Notes: a model not told the origin generated them from the letters alone. Positions 7,792 to 17,804 are shown, counted from the first letter of the stretch. The stretch is DNA of 33,588 nt from Planctomycetota bacterium (GCA_029259935.1 JAJDEH010000317.1:1-33588), one strand, 5' to 3'. Program-made: numbers and translations.

Positions 7792-8714
7792 CGCGCGAAA
7801 CCTTCATCGGCCCTTGGGCCGGGCTGCCGGTGGCTTGGACGGAAAATGATGCGTTCGATGAGCCAACGTATCGGGCCGATGTCCGTGCCTGCTGCAAAGC
7901 GAACGTGCCCGGCGTTTACACCGGGGGCACGACCGGCGAGTTCTACGCGATGGAGTTCGACGAATTCCAGCAAGTCGCCCGAGCGACGGTTGAAGAAGCT
8001 CACGCGCACGGCGCGCCGGCGATGATCGGAGTCTCATCGACTTACACGAAGGGTGCCGTCCGGCGAGCCCAATTCGCCCGGGAAATCGGCGCGGACGCGG
8101 TTCAAGTGACGTTGCCTTTTTGGATGGAGATTGCCGACGACCAAATCGTACCGTTTTTCGAGGCAGTTGCGGCCGCCTCCGGGACCCTGCCGCTGAGCAT
8201 TTACGAGACCACGCGCGCGAAACGGACGCTCACGATCGAACAGCATCGAGCCATCAAAGAAGCGGTGCCCCGGTACACGATGGTTAAGTCCAATGCGGAA
8301 ACGATCGGTAGCACGGAAGAAGGCTGCGCGGCGTTGTCCGAACTGGTGAACGTATTTGTTGGCGAAGGGTCGTGGCGTCGGCTTTGTCCCCACGGGGCCG
8401 TCGGTTCGTGCAGCAGCGTCGTCTATTGGAACCCCCGAGTCTTGCTCGGCTACTGGGAGCAAATGCGGCATGAAAAGTACAAAGAAGCCGCCGGAGTTGC
8501 CGATAAGTTCGATCGGCTGTTTGAGTTCCTCGGCAAGGAATACGCGCCGCGCGGATTCATGGACACGGCCTATGATCGGATGGGCGGAGTTGCCAGCGGA
8601 TTTCTGTCGACCAGCTTGCGAAGCCGTGGTCCCTACCGCTCGGCAACGGACCGCGACGTGAAGATTCTCCGCCAGTGGTATCAAGAAAACTCCCCAGAGA
8701 TGCTTGAGCTTTGA
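7785..8714 (+). CDS. Dihydrodipicolinate synthase/N-acetylneuraminate lyase family protein
   Basis: A 309-residue class I aldolase-type barrel. GGTTGE (about residues 47-52) is the family's carboxylate-binding motif, IYETTRA holds the catalytic tyrosine, and YTMVKSNAE holds the Schiff-base lysine. The family includes DapA, NanA and 2-keto-3-deoxy sugar-acid aldolases and dehydratases. The residues after the lysine (FVGEGSW) match neither the GYDE-like signature of NanA nor the SGDD of DapA as I recall them, so the exact reaction is open. The sialidase and symporter in the same operon favour a sialic-acid or keto-deoxy-sugar lyase. GAGGA lies nine bases before the ATG. Confidence 0.8.
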   Translation: MLTRETFIGPWAGLPVAWTENDAFDEPTYRADVRACCKANVPGVYTGGTTGEFYAMEFDEFQQVARATVEEAHAHGAPAMIGVSSTYTKGAVRRAQFAREIGADAVQVTLPFWMEIADDQIVPFFEAVAAASGTLPLSIYETTRAKRTLTIEQHRAIKEAVPRYTMVKSNAETIGSTEEGCAALSELVNVFVGEGSWRRLCPHGAVGSCSSVVYWNPRVLLGYWEQMRHEKYKEAAGVADKFDRLFEFLGKEYAPRGFMDTAYDRMGGVASGFLSTSLRSRGPYRSATDRDVKILRQWYQENSPEMLEL

Positions 8715-8762
8715 TCAAGTGGGTCCCGCACTCGGTTGGCGACAAGTTGAGGATTTTTTCTC

Positions 8763-10265
8763 GTGGAACATGGCTTGCATTGGATTGATTTCGTCATCCT
8801 CGCGTTGTATGCGGGCGTCGTGATCGCGCTGGGCTGGTACTACGGGCGACAGCAGAAGAGTACGGACGAGTATTTCACGGGCGGCGGCCGAATGAGTCCG
8901 TTGCTGATCGGGGTGTCGATGTTCGCCACGTTGTTCAGCACGATTTCCTACCTGACGGTGCCGGGCGAAGTGCTCAACCATGGGCCGATCGTGTCGTTGA
9001 TGAACGTGGTGGCCATTCCCTTTTATTATTTCATCGTTGGATACTGGATCGCGCCGAAATACATGCAACATCGGGCGGCCAGCGCCTACGCGTTGCTGGA
9101 AACGCAACTTGGGCTCGGTGCCCGGACCACGGGAGCCGCGATGTTCATCCTGCTGCGGCTGATGTGGATGTCGACGTTGATTTATTTCGCGTCCAAAGCG
9201 ATGCTCACGATGCTGGAACTGGGCAATTCATGGTTGCCCGTCATCACGCTGGCGACGGGCAGCATCGCGATGTTTTACGCATCCATTGGTGGCCTGCGAG
9301 CGGTCGTGGTTACCGACGCGATTCAATTTCTGCTGTTGTTTTGTGGCGCGTTGCTAGTCATTGGCATGGTGACCTACGATGCGGGCGGCCTCGGTTGGCT
9401 GCCGACGCGCTGGAATAACTCGTGGGACGAGCAGCCGCTGTTCAGTTTCGATCCAAGAGTTCGCGTGACCGCGGCCGGTTCCGTGTTGTACGCGGTCTGT
9501 TGGTGGGTGTTTACCGCGGGCGGCGATCAAACGGCCATCCAAAGATTCATGGCGACCAAAGACGCAGCGGCCGCGCGACGATCGTTCCTTGTGAATTCAA
9601 TCGCGGGCGGTGCAGTCGCCGTGGTGTTGGTGCTGGTTGGATTCGCGTTGCTGGCGTATTTCCAGGCCGATCCGTCTCGCTTGCCCGCTGGAAAGACCAT
9701 CGCCGCGGACGCCGACGAGCTTTTTCCGTATTTCATCTCGAACCACCTGCCCGCCGGACTTTCGGGGCTGGTCATGTGCGGACTGTTCGCGGCCGCGATG
9801 TCCAGTATTGATTCCGGCATCAACTCGATCACGGCCGTGGTGCAGACCGACCTCGTCGAGCGGTTTCGTGTTGAGCGGCTCGACGACCGTTCGCGCGTCG
9901 GGCTGGCCCGCTGGCTGGCTCTGACGATTGGCATCGTCGTGGTTTTGGCAAGTTCTTTTGCAATGGACCATGTCCCCGGCAATTTCCTCGAACAGGCACT
10001 ACGCACGTTCGGCCTACTGGTCACGCCGATGTTTTTGCTGTTTTTGTTCGCGTTGTTCATTCCCAATGCGACCCAAGGCGGAGCGATCTTGGGCGCGGCC
10101 GTGGGACTTGTGGTCTCATTCGCCGTTGCCTACTGGGATCTAATCACAGGATTGCCGCCGATTAGTTTTCAATGGACACTATTCCCGTCGCTTCTGGCAG
10201 GTATGTTGGTGGGGTGCGGCTGGAGTTGGATCGCCCGCGGACTGCGAGACCGCGGCGAGTTCTAA
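8763..10265 (+). CDS. Sodium:solute symporter (SSS family)
   Basis: A 500-residue transporter with about 13 hydrophobic helices. STDEYFTGGGRMSP after the first helix and SSIDSGINS in the helix-8 region (Na2 sodium site) are typical of the SSS family. The start is a GTG with GAGGA nine bases upstream. The family couples sodium entry to uptake of sugars, sialic acid, amino or organic acids. Its place between a NanA-like lyase and a sialidase suggests it imports the product released outside the cell. Confidence 0.88.
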   Translation: MEHGLHWIDFVILALYAGVVIALGWYYGRQQKSTDEYFTGGGRMSPLLIGVSMFATLFSTISYLTVPGEVLNHGPIVSLMNVVAIPFYYFIVGYWIAPKYMQHRAASAYALLETQLGLGARTTGAAMFILLRLMWMSTLIYFASKAMLTMLELGNSWLPVITLATGSIAMFYASIGGLRAVVVTDAIQFLLLFCGALLVIGMVTYDAGGLGWLPTRWNNSWDEQPLFSFDPRVRVTAAGSVLYAVCWWVFTAGGDQTAIQRFMATKDAAAARRSFLVNSIAGGAVAVVLVLVGFALLAYFQADPSRLPAGKTIAADADELFPYFISNHLPAGLSGLVMCGLFAAAMSSIDSGINSITAVVQTDLVERFRVERLDDRSRVGLARWLALTIGIVVVLASSFAMDHVPGNFLEQALRTFGLLVTPMFLLFLFALFIPNATQGGAILGAAVGLVVSFAVAYWDLITGLPPISFQWTLFPSLLAGMLVGCGWSWIARGLRDRGEF

Positions 10266-10322
10266 GCTGTTTAGTTGATCCGCAGTCAAAGCTGCGTAGC
10301 CCGTGAAAAACGAGGAGGCCGA

Positions 10323-11591
10323 ATGAACATCAGAACAAGCAATGTAAGGCAGCCGACATCACGCCGCGATTTGCTGCGTGGTGGAATCGGGCTCATCGCT
10401 GCTGGATTCGCGAATGCCCTCGACTTGGCGGAGGCGGCGGACAAATCCGACGCGGCAAACGCAACCAGTTTGAAAATCACATCCGTCAAGACATTCTTGC
10501 TTCGGCACCAATTGAAGCAACCGTTTGGCGTGTCGGTTTCCGTGCCGCTGAGCAAATCCAGAGCCACGCTGCTCGTAAAACTTGAAACCAACGAAGGACT
10601 CGTCGGCTGGGGAGAGACGGCGCCGATCAACGGTGCGCGGGGAACGATCGACAATCACTTAGCGCCGCGGTTGATGGGACGCAATCCGCTTGAGTATCGG
10701 AAGTTGTGGCGAGAACTCTGGGGGCCGAATTTCGGTAACGGACTTGCCGTCGGCGCGGTCGACATCGCGCTGAACGATTTGCGAGGCAAGGCATTGAACC
10801 AATCGGTCGCCCAGTTATTCGGCGGTCGATTGCGTGACTGCGTGCCCGTCTATGCGTCCGCGTTGAACTATGTCGAAGGGTCGAAAATTGAAGGGCATTA
10901 TCCGGTTGAAGCTCACCAATTGGTCGAGCGGGGATTCAAAGCTATCAAGATGCGACTCGGCCGTTACTCAGTCGCGCGCGAGGCGGACGTCGCGGGGCGT
11001 GTTCGCGAAACGGTCGGTCCCGATGTCGCGCTGATGGCCGATGGCAACGGTGCCTACACGATTGGCTCGGCAATGAAGATGGGCCGCAAATTGGAGGAAC
11101 TTGATTTTGAATTCTTCGAGGAACCACTTCCGCAGTCGCCGCGCTATGCCGGTTACGCGGAACTCAGAAAGAAACTCACGCTGCCTCTGGCTGGCGGAGA
11201 GGCCCTAGACTCGCGGGCCACGGGCAAGGATTTGATCGATCGCCGCGCGTTCGACATCATTCAGCCGGACGTCAGTCTGTGTGGCGGGATTGGCGAGGCA
11301 CTGTTTATTTCTGAATTGGCGGCGCTTGCCGGCATGCGGAGTATCCCTCATTGCTGGGGTAGCGATATTGTCATCGCGGCGTCGGCACATCTGCTGTCGC
11401 TGCTGCCCGATCCCCATTGGGGATTGCCGACCGACACGCCACGGTTGGAATTAGACCAATCCGAAAACCCTTGGCGAAACGGACTCGCGAAGAATCCGAT
11501 TGAAGTGCGTGATGGCTTTGCGCGCCTTCCCACCCAACCGGGGTTGGGGATCGAAGTGGACGAGGACGTTGTTAAGAGATACTCGGTCTAA
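10323..11591 (+). CDS. Tat-exported mandelate racemase/muconate lactonizing enzyme family protein
   Basis: A 422-residue enolase-superfamily enzyme. The N-terminal twin-arginine signal (TSRRDLLRGG, then a hydrophobic stretch) predicts export in folded form, unusual for this family. In the barrel, KMR stands at the KxK position, and three acidic metal ligands occur in ADGNGAY, FEEPL and GGEAL. QPDVS plus PHCWG provide the Asp-His dyad of the mandelate-racemase subgroup. Reactions include epimerisation and dehydration of acid sugars. I chose the ATG at 10323 because GAGGAGG precedes it by five bases. It may prepare the substrate in the periplasm before uptake. Confidence 0.85.
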   Translation: MNIRTSNVRQPTSRRDLLRGGIGLIAAGFANALDLAEAADKSDAANATSLKITSVKTFLLRHQLKQPFGVSVSVPLSKSRATLLVKLETNEGLVGWGETAPINGARGTIDNHLAPRLMGRNPLEYRKLWRELWGPNFGNGLAVGAVDIALNDLRGKALNQSVAQLFGGRLRDCVPVYASALNYVEGSKIEGHYPVEAHQLVERGFKAIKMRLGRYSVAREADVAGRVRETVGPDVALMADGNGAYTIGSAMKMGRKLEELDFEFFEEPLPQSPRYAGYAELRKKLTLPLAGGEALDSRATGKDLIDRRAFDIIQPDVSLCGGIGEALFISELAALAGMRSIPHCWGSDIVIAASAHLLSLLPDPHWGLPTDTPRLELDQSENPWRNGLAKNPIEVRDGFARLPTQPGLGIEVDEDVVKRYSV

Positions 11592-11647
11592 CTCTGCGTG
11601 ACACCTCGATTACCATCTCTCCATTACCATCCACGAATAAGACGCTC

Positions 11648-13204
11648 ATGTACAAATTTCCTATTCTCACCCTTCTGCTAATCAGTTGCTGCGCCACAAT
11701 GATCTCCGCGGCACCCAAACCCGTTGTCCGTGTCACCACGCGGCAGCATGTACATCCGGTGCTGATCCGCAACGATCAAAATTCGTTGCTGCGAATCATC
11801 GTTCATTCCAGCGAGGACGGGCCGCAGGTTAGTTCTTTTGTGATTTCCTTGAAGGGCACCGATGATCTTAATGACGTGAAATCATTGCAGTTGTTCAATC
11901 CTCAACGAAAACCATTTGCAAAATCCGCCAAGCCGAGCGACAAAATCATCCTCAAGGACAAATACACGTTGAAGAAAGGACGCAACGAATTTTGGCTGTC
12001 ATGCCGGTTGAATCCGCGAGCCAACTTATCGCACCGCATCGATGCCGCTTGCACCACCGCCAAGGTTCTCGGCGACATGACTGTCACTGACGAAACTCCG
12101 GGCATTCCCAAACGGATCGGCATCGCTTTGCGAAAGCACAACGACGACAATGTGCATACTCATCGAATTGCGGCATTGACCACCACGCCTCAAGGCACGC
12201 TGCTGTGCGTTTATGACCTGCGGCGGCGGAAGTCGCGCGATCTGCAGGAAGACATTGATATTGGCCTGAGTCGCAGCACTGACGGCGGGCAAACGTGGGC
12301 ATCCCCGCAAGTGATCATGGACATGGGGCAATATGGCGGCTTACCGCAGGAACAAAACGGCTGCAGTGATCCGGGCATTCTGGTCGACCCGCAAACGGGT
12401 GAAATCTTTTGCGCCGCGGTTTGGATGTCGGGCCGGCCCGGTACGCACCAGTGGAGCAAGGGAGGCTCGGAGCCGGGTTTCAAGATCGGCCAGAGCGCGC
12501 AGTTTATGATGGTGCGTTCTCAAGACGATGGGAAGACGTGGACCAAACCGGAAAACCTGACGCGCAAGCTGAAGAAAGAAAAATGGATCTTGCTGGCACC
12601 GTCGCCCCAACAAGGAATCACGCTCCGCGACGGCACGCTCGTGATGCCGATCCAAGGCCGCGATGAAAACGACGGTCACTTTTCCACGATCATGACGAGC
12701 GTCGATCACGGTAAGAGCTGGCGAGTTGGCAGTGCCACGGCTCTGGGCAATACGGAATGCCAGGCGGTGCAGTTAAGCGACGATTCAATCATGCTGAACG
12801 CCCGAACCGAGCAGCCGACAAAATTTCGCTCGGTGTACCGCACTACCGATTTGGGAAAAACGTGGCAGCCCCATTCGACGCATCGCAAGGCGCTGATCGA
12901 ACCCAATTGCAACGGCAGCTTGTTGCGGTTTGATTATCAGCAGGGAGGCCGCCAGAAAAGCATTTTGGTGTTCGCCAATCCACACTCACAATCACGCCGC
13001 GATCACCATACGATCAAAATCAGTTTTGACGAAGGTAAAACCTGGCCCAAAGACTTTCACCTCTTGCTGGATGAAGGACTGGGCCGCGGCTATCCCAGCC
13101 TAACCCGCGTGGATGAAAACCACCTGGGCATCGTTTACGAAGGCAGCCAGTCCGATTTGGTATTCGAACGAATCTCGCTGGACGAGTTGCTAAAGCGGGA
13201 ATGA
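11648..13204 (+). CDS. Secreted sialidase (BNR/Asp-box) family protein
   Basis: A 518-residue protein with a signal peptide (hydrophobic residues 5-20). The N-terminal domain to about 165 resembles the BNR-associated sialidase domain. The six-bladed propeller follows, with five Asp boxes of the form SxDxGxxW: STDGGQTW, SQDDGKTW, SVDHGKSW, TTDLGKTW and SFDEGKTW. Arginine-bearing segments such as HTHRIAAL and CVYDLRRRKS may contribute the carboxylate-binding triad. The likely role is to release terminal sialic acid (GH33-like) from glycoconjugates. It is the last gene of the plus-strand operon and ends only 28 bases before the convergent redox operon. Confidence 0.82.
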   Translation: MYKFPILTLLLISCCATMISAAPKPVVRVTTRQHVHPVLIRNDQNSLLRIIVHSSEDGPQVSSFVISLKGTDDLNDVKSLQLFNPQRKPFAKSAKPSDKIILKDKYTLKKGRNEFWLSCRLNPRANLSHRIDAACTTAKVLGDMTVTDETPGIPKRIGIALRKHNDDNVHTHRIAALTTTPQGTLLCVYDLRRRKSRDLQEDIDIGLSRSTDGGQTWASPQVIMDMGQYGGLPQEQNGCSDPGILVDPQTGEIFCAAVWMSGRPGTHQWSKGGSEPGFKIGQSAQFMMVRSQDDGKTWTKPENLTRKLKKEKWILLAPSPQQGITLRDGTLVMPIQGRDENDGHFSTIMTSVDHGKSWRVGSATALGNTECQAVQLSDDSIMLNARTEQPTKFRSVYRTTDLGKTWQPHSTHRKALIEPNCNGSLLRFDYQQGGRQKSILVFANPHSQSRRDHHTIKISFDEGKTWPKDFHLLLDEGLGRGYPSLTRVDENHLGIVYEGSQSDLVFERISLDELLKRE

Positions 13205-13232
13205 TGGGCTCTCGGGGGAGGTCAATGTCGGC

Positions 13233-16200
13233 TCAGCCGTTGTTGCGAGTTCCATTGCCCGAGAAGATGGCGAGCGGATCGACCCGCTGGGCCGCTCCGG
13301 TTGGGCAGGAACGGACACAGGCGGGCCCGTCGCTATGATTGGAACAAAGGTCGCACTTGACGGCGAGCTTTTCAAAATCATCCAGCGACTCCACGGGCTT
13401 GCGCAGGCCGAGCAACCAGGCGATGGAATTGGGCAGCAACTTAGTGAAAGACGACTTGTTTGCCGCGTCACGCGCCACCATTTGGATATTGTCGTAGGGA
13501 CAGCGGTCCGCGCAAGCTCCACAGCCGATGCAGTTGTCGGGAATGATACGGATCTCTCCGGTTGGCTCGCGAACAATGCCGTCCACGGCGCACAACAAAC
13601 ACACCGGGTCTTCGCAATGGAAGCAAGATGCGGGAACCTGATAAGGGCCGACTTGCCGACCGGCTCCCGCCCGATCAAGCCGAGCCGCTCCATGCCGTCG
13701 TTCGCACGCGCTCACGCAATTATCGCAGTCGACGCACGAACGCGTATCAATCACCAGCAGGCGCGAAGCCTGCAACAGGCCCTCGGCGGCCGCTTCTTGG
13801 AAGACTCCGGTTCGGCCCTCGGCCGGCTCTTGGCCTTGGGGTGCGTTAAGCATCAGCCGTGCGGCGAGGCCTGGGTATTTCGATTCGAGCTTGGCAATCG
13901 CCTTGGTTCCGATCGTAAACACTTCGGCCACGGTGCCCGCTTCAAATTTCTGCAACGTCCCCCGCCGCGAACGCGAAACCGTGCCAAACGCCTCGCCATA
14001 ACGATAGTAGTTGGCGATCAGTTGGCGGCCATCCACCGACCGCAGTTCCTTGACGAAGCCACGTTTGACAATCGCGAAGGTCGACGTTGCCTCTTGGGCG
14101 GAGAGAATTTCCGTGCCGGGCAGATATCGCTCGGCATCCAGCTCGGCAATTAGGTCGCAGAGCACCTCATCCGACAGATCCGACAGCGACGGAAGCTTCT
14201 TGAGGAAGACCTCGATCGAACGTGAAATGTAAAGCGCCTCAAGCGCCTGTCGGAATTTCGGGTTCTGATTCATCGACGCTTTGAGGGCGTATTTGGGAAC
14301 GCCAATCACAATCGTCGTCTCCATGGCGCGGGCCGTCAGATCGCTGGGCTGATCGGATAACAGCGCCGTCTCGCCGACGCTCTGCCCGTCGTTGAGGATC
14401 ACCATCCGCTGGAAGTCTCGTCGGCCGGTTCCCATACCAATTTCCAACCGGCCCTCGACGATGAACCACACCGCGTCGGGATACCTACCCTCGTACAGCA
14501 GAAACTCCTGAGCGATCAACTTTCTGCACCGGGCGTTGGCCATCAACTGCACCCGCTCGGGGCCGTTCAGCTTGGAGAGTATCGGATGGGATTCAAACCG
14601 CCGCGACAAATCATCCAAGGTCCAGTCGGTGGTTTCATAACCCTTGCCCACCTGCAAATTGACGCGCTGCGTGGGATCGGGCGTTCTCTTCAGCTTGTTC
14701 CAAAGCACGATGCGGCTGCGGTGGATATCCACGGGGCAGACGGGAACACACGCTTGGCATTGCGTGCAGTCGTCGACAAACTGCAAGGCGGTTTGCATCG
14801 GATCGCCGGAACCGCCCGCGAACGAATTCAAGGCTCCGATGGAGACAACGGACGAATCGGGCAACGGACAAGCCCGCATACATTCATGGCAACCGATACA
14901 CGAATCCAGCTCGTCTTGGACGGTCTTGCGAAGATCGGTCGTCAGCGGATCGCCGACCGCGCTCCAGTCAATGCGAAAGCCGCCGGATGCTTGGTGCTCT
15001 TGGTCGTCCGCCACCACCGTCGATTCGCCGCGAAACTTCATTCCTCCTAGCGGCGTGCGATAGATGCCTTTGCACACACCGATTTGTATCACGTCCTCGT
15101 CAACCACAAGCTCGGCGTTTTGCGACGACAGGCGGTTCCCATTGAGAAACGTTCCCCCGCCGCTTTCCATATCGCGCAGATGATATCCATCCGGACGCAT
15201 CTCTAGCCGCGCATGCCGACGGGAGACCGACGCGTCCGCCAGTTGAATATCGTTGCCGTCATCACGCCCAATTCCGATGGTGCTTGAGCTGAGCGAAAAC
15301 GGCTGAGTCTTTTCTCCGATTTTGAAATCAATACGAGGATGATCTTGCGGAATTTGAAATTCTTGTGCGGGGGCAGCCACTTCTTGCAAACCGACCCGAA
15401 AGACCTGCTGGCCCAAGCGCAGCGTGTCGCCGCCGGTAATTGGGTGTGACGCCCCCGCGGCCAGACGTGTCGCTCCAACGACGGTGCCATTGGAACTGTT
15501 GAGATCGGTAATTTGAAAACCGCCGTTTAGCAGCTCGACCCTGGCATGGTTGCGCGACAAGAGCGAATCGTCAATGTGTAGATCGGTGTTTGTCCCTCGG
15601 CCGATCGTGCCAGGCACGGGCAGTTGAAATACCTTGCCCTTCATGCGGCCCGACTCAACCGACAAAAACAAACTCTGCCGCGGCTCACTAGGAGTTGGCG
15701 CGCGTTGTTGGTCGGGTGACGGATCTTCAGCGGCTCGCTCGGCAATCTCCAGCCGCAATTCCAGGCTTCCGATTCGTAGCGTCCCTTGGGCTTGCAGTCG
15801 CACGGGCGCGTGAACACGCGTGTTGTTTACAAAGGTTCCATGTTGGCTACCCGCGTCCATCACATAAAACTCCGGTGGCTGCCCACCGGTGTGGATTTGG
15901 GCGTGGAACGGCGACACGGTCCCATCGCCCAGGACAATGGCGTTGTCCGCGGACGATCCCATGGTGACGACCTTGCCCTTGAGTGGAAATCGTTGCCCGC
16001 CGTGGACCAGCGCCGCCTGCAATCGAGGCTCGGCGACCGTCTGCTGCTTCTTTCGAGTTGACAGTTCGACGACGCCCATCCACGTGCCGAATGTAATCAG
16101 GTCGCCGTCGTTCACGACGGTGGGCCGATCGAGCGATTTCTTGTTGATCTTGACGACCGTGCCTCGGCGGCGGTCGGTGGTGGCGACCCACAAGGTGCCC

Positions 16201-17804
16201 TCGCGCGAGAAAGAGAGCAGTTCGGAACCGACATTCGGGTCACCGACCTTTAGATCGCATCGATCCAACATTCCAACTCGCACCAACCGCTGGCGAAAAG
16301 CATGGACTTGGCCTTGGCTGCGAAAGCTGATCGGTTCGTCGGTGACCTTTTTGGCAAGCAGCGTGTTCAGCGGTACCGGGTTGGCGATTTCAAGCTGTGT
16401 TGTGTTTCCCGCGGCCACGGCGACACTAGGCGGCAAGGGGCCGGCAGGTAGCAATACGGTTTTTTTCCATCGTTCCGCGTTGGGTTGATTGGTTCGGGCC
16501 GCAACCCATGAGGGCAGATCGAACGACGTGTCGAACAGTTGATCCTTGATGGTCGACACATCGCCTTGGTCGCCGCGCAGGTTCATTAAATGCCGCAAAG
16601 CATGGCCTTCGCGCCGGTCGCCCAACAGTAGCGCGCCCACCACGTGATTGTCGCGCAGCAGAATCCGCTTATAGATCGGCTGGTTGGCTTGGCGGCTTTC
16701 AAACACCAAGGATTCGCCGTCGTCGGCGTCGCCCGCGTCCACGTGGTGGCCCAAGGTTCCTAAGTCCAAGTCCCAAGCCTTGGTCGCGTTGTATAACACG
16801 CCCGGACGATAGTCGGGCGCGGCAAAGCTGGCTTGCTCGACCATCCCTAGAGCGGCGATCTGGCCCTGCTTCCGCGCCGGTTGCCACAAGCCGGCTGGAT
16901 TGGGAAACGGCAGTTCCTTGTCGACGAAGTTCGTCACGTCGCCCGCCGCCCATACGTCGCGGCACGAAGCCACGCTCATCTTCCGGTCGACCGGAATATA
17001 GCCTCGGCTCAGTTCGATGCCGCTGTTTTGCAGCCACTCCGTATTCGGCAGATTTCCAATGCAACAAATCACCGCCGAACAATTGACCTTTTTTCCGCTG
17101 GCCAAGATTACCGAAGACACACCCCGCGCCGAACCTCGGATCTGCTTGATGCCGCTGTCCAAGTGAATGCCGATTCCGTCGCGCGACATGCGAGCGGCGA
17201 TCAGTTCGCCGGCGCGCCGGTCCAACATCCGCTCCAGCAACCAGGGGCCCCGGTGCACGAGATCGACCTGGATGTTCCGGGCGTGCAAACCGTGGCACGC
17301 TTCGATACCCAGGATGCCCGCGCCAAGCACCAACGCATGCGTCGTCTCGCCCAGGCGTTCCAGAATGCGGCGAGTGTCCGCCAGGGTCCGCATGACACAG
17401 ACACCCGGCAAGTCCGCGCCGGCGACTCCGCGTTTGGGATCTTGCTCGGGAGTCCCCATGGTACGTGCTCGACAGCCCGTCGCGATCAGCAAACGGTCGT
17501 AGCGGACCGCCTGATTGTCGTGCAACACGATGTGCTTCTTTTCGACATCGACGGCATTTACCTGCGCGAAAACACGCTGGATGCGGAGTTGCTCCCAGTG
17601 ATGTGCGGGCATCGCCCACAGTTCCTCGTCGCTGAGCGCACCCGACAAATAGTTGGTCAGCGCGGCCCGGTAGTAGAACGGGTGGGGATCCTTGCTAATC
17701 ACGATGATTTGATCCTCGGGACGTTTCGTTCGGATCAACTGCGCGGCGCTCATGCCGGCAATACCGTCGCCCAGAATCACATGCGTGATTGATGTCGATG
17801 CCAT
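13233..17804 (-). CDS. FAD oxidoreductase, FHA x4, ferredoxin, cNMP-fold x2, ferredoxin mega-fusion
   Basis: A 1523-residue cytosolic protein. Residues 1-400 form a NirB-like pyridine-nucleotide-disulfide oxidoreductase: GDGIAG near 12, LLIATG, GAGILG near 160, and WAAGDV near 284. A degenerate FHA fold covers about 500-580. Three good FHA domains follow at about 585-670, 700-790 and 815-905 (SRNHAR, SSNGT and SRRHAR motifs). CIGCHECMRACP near 968 and CTQCQACVPVCP near 1011 bind [4Fe-4S] clusters. Two Crp-like cNMP folds lie at about 1075-1175 and 1195-1310; the first keeps GETALL but lacks the phosphate-binding arginine. Four HybA/DmsB-like cluster motifs run from 1357 to 1500. It probably moves electrons from NAD(P)H along six clusters under FHA control. 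It is the last gene of the operon, and AGG lies five bases before its ATG. Confidence 0.88.
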   Translation of the reverse strand: MASTSITHVILGDGIAGMSAAQLIRTKRPEDQIIVISKDPHPFYYRAALTNYLSGALSDEELWAMPAHHWEQLRIQRVFAQVNAVDVEKKHIVLHDNQAVRYDRLLIATGCRARTMGTPEQDPKRGVAGADLPGVCVMRTLADTRRILERLGETTHALVLGAGILGIEACHGLHARNIQVDLVHRGPWLLERMLDRRAGELIAARMSRDGIGIHLDSGIKQIRGSARGVSSVILASGKKVNCSAVICCIGNLPNTEWLQNSGIELSRGYIPVDRKMSVASCRDVWAAGDVTNFVDKELPFPNPAGLWQPARKQGQIAALGMVEQASFAAPDYRPGVLYNATKAWDLDLGTLGHHVDAGDADDGESLVFESRQANQPIYKRILLRDNHVVGALLLGDRREGHALRHLMNLRGDQGDVSTIKDQLFDTSFDLPSWVAARTNQPNAERWKKTVLLPAGPLPPSVAVAAGNTTQLEIANPVPLNTLLAKKVTDEPISFRSQGQVHAFRQRLVRVGMLDRCDLKVGDPNVGSELLSFSREGTLWVATTDRRRGTVVKINKKSLDRPTVVNDGDLITFGTWMGVVELSTRKKQQTVAEPRLQAALVHGGQRFPLKGKVVTMGSSADNAIVLGDGTVSPFHAQIHTGGQPPEFYVMDAGSQHGTFVNNTRVHAPVRLQAQGTLRIGSLELRLEIAERAAEDPSPDQQRAPTPSEPRQSLFLSVESGRMKGKVFQLPVPGTIGRGTNTDLHIDDSLLSRNHARVELLNGGFQITDLNSSNGTVVGATRLAAGASHPITGGDTLRLGQQVFRVGLQEVAAPAQEFQIPQDHPRIDFKIGEKTQPFSLSSSTIGIGRDDGNDIQLADASVSRRHARLEMRPDGYHLRDMESGGGTFLNGNRLSSQNAELVVDEDVIQIGVCKGIYRTPLGGMKFRGESTVVADDQEHQASGGFRIDWSAVGDPLTTDLRKTVQDELDSCIGCHECMRACPLPDSSVVSIGALNSFAGGSGDPMQTALQFVDDCTQCQACVPVCPVDIHRSRIVLWNKLKRTPDPTQRVNLQVGKGYETTDWTLDDLSRRFESHPILSKLNGPERVQLMANARCRKLIAQEFLLYEGRYPDAVWFIVEGRLEIGMGTGRRDFQRMVILNDGQSVGETALLSDQPSDLTARAMETTIVIGVPKYALKASMNQNPKFRQALEALYISRSIEVFLKKLPSLSDLSDEVLCDLIAELDAERYLPGTEILSAQEATSTFAIVKRGFVKELRSVDGRQLIANYYRYGEAFGTVSRSRRGTLQKFEAGTVAEVFTIGTKAIAKLESKYPGLAARLMLNAPQGQEPAEGRTGVFQEAAAEGLLQASRLLVIDTRSCVDCDNCVSACERRHGAARLDRAGAGRQVGPYQVPASCFHCEDPVCLLCAVDGIVREPTGEIRIIPDNCIGCGACADRCPYDNIQMVARDAANKSSFTKLLPNSIAWLLGLRKPVESLDDFEKLAVKCDLCSNHSDGPACVRSCPTGAAQRVDPLAIFSGNGTRNNG

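Noticed and set aside
7785..8714. Naming the lyase gene nanA or dapA
   Set aside because: Family motifs are present but the residues that separate the subfamilies do not match either one clearly.
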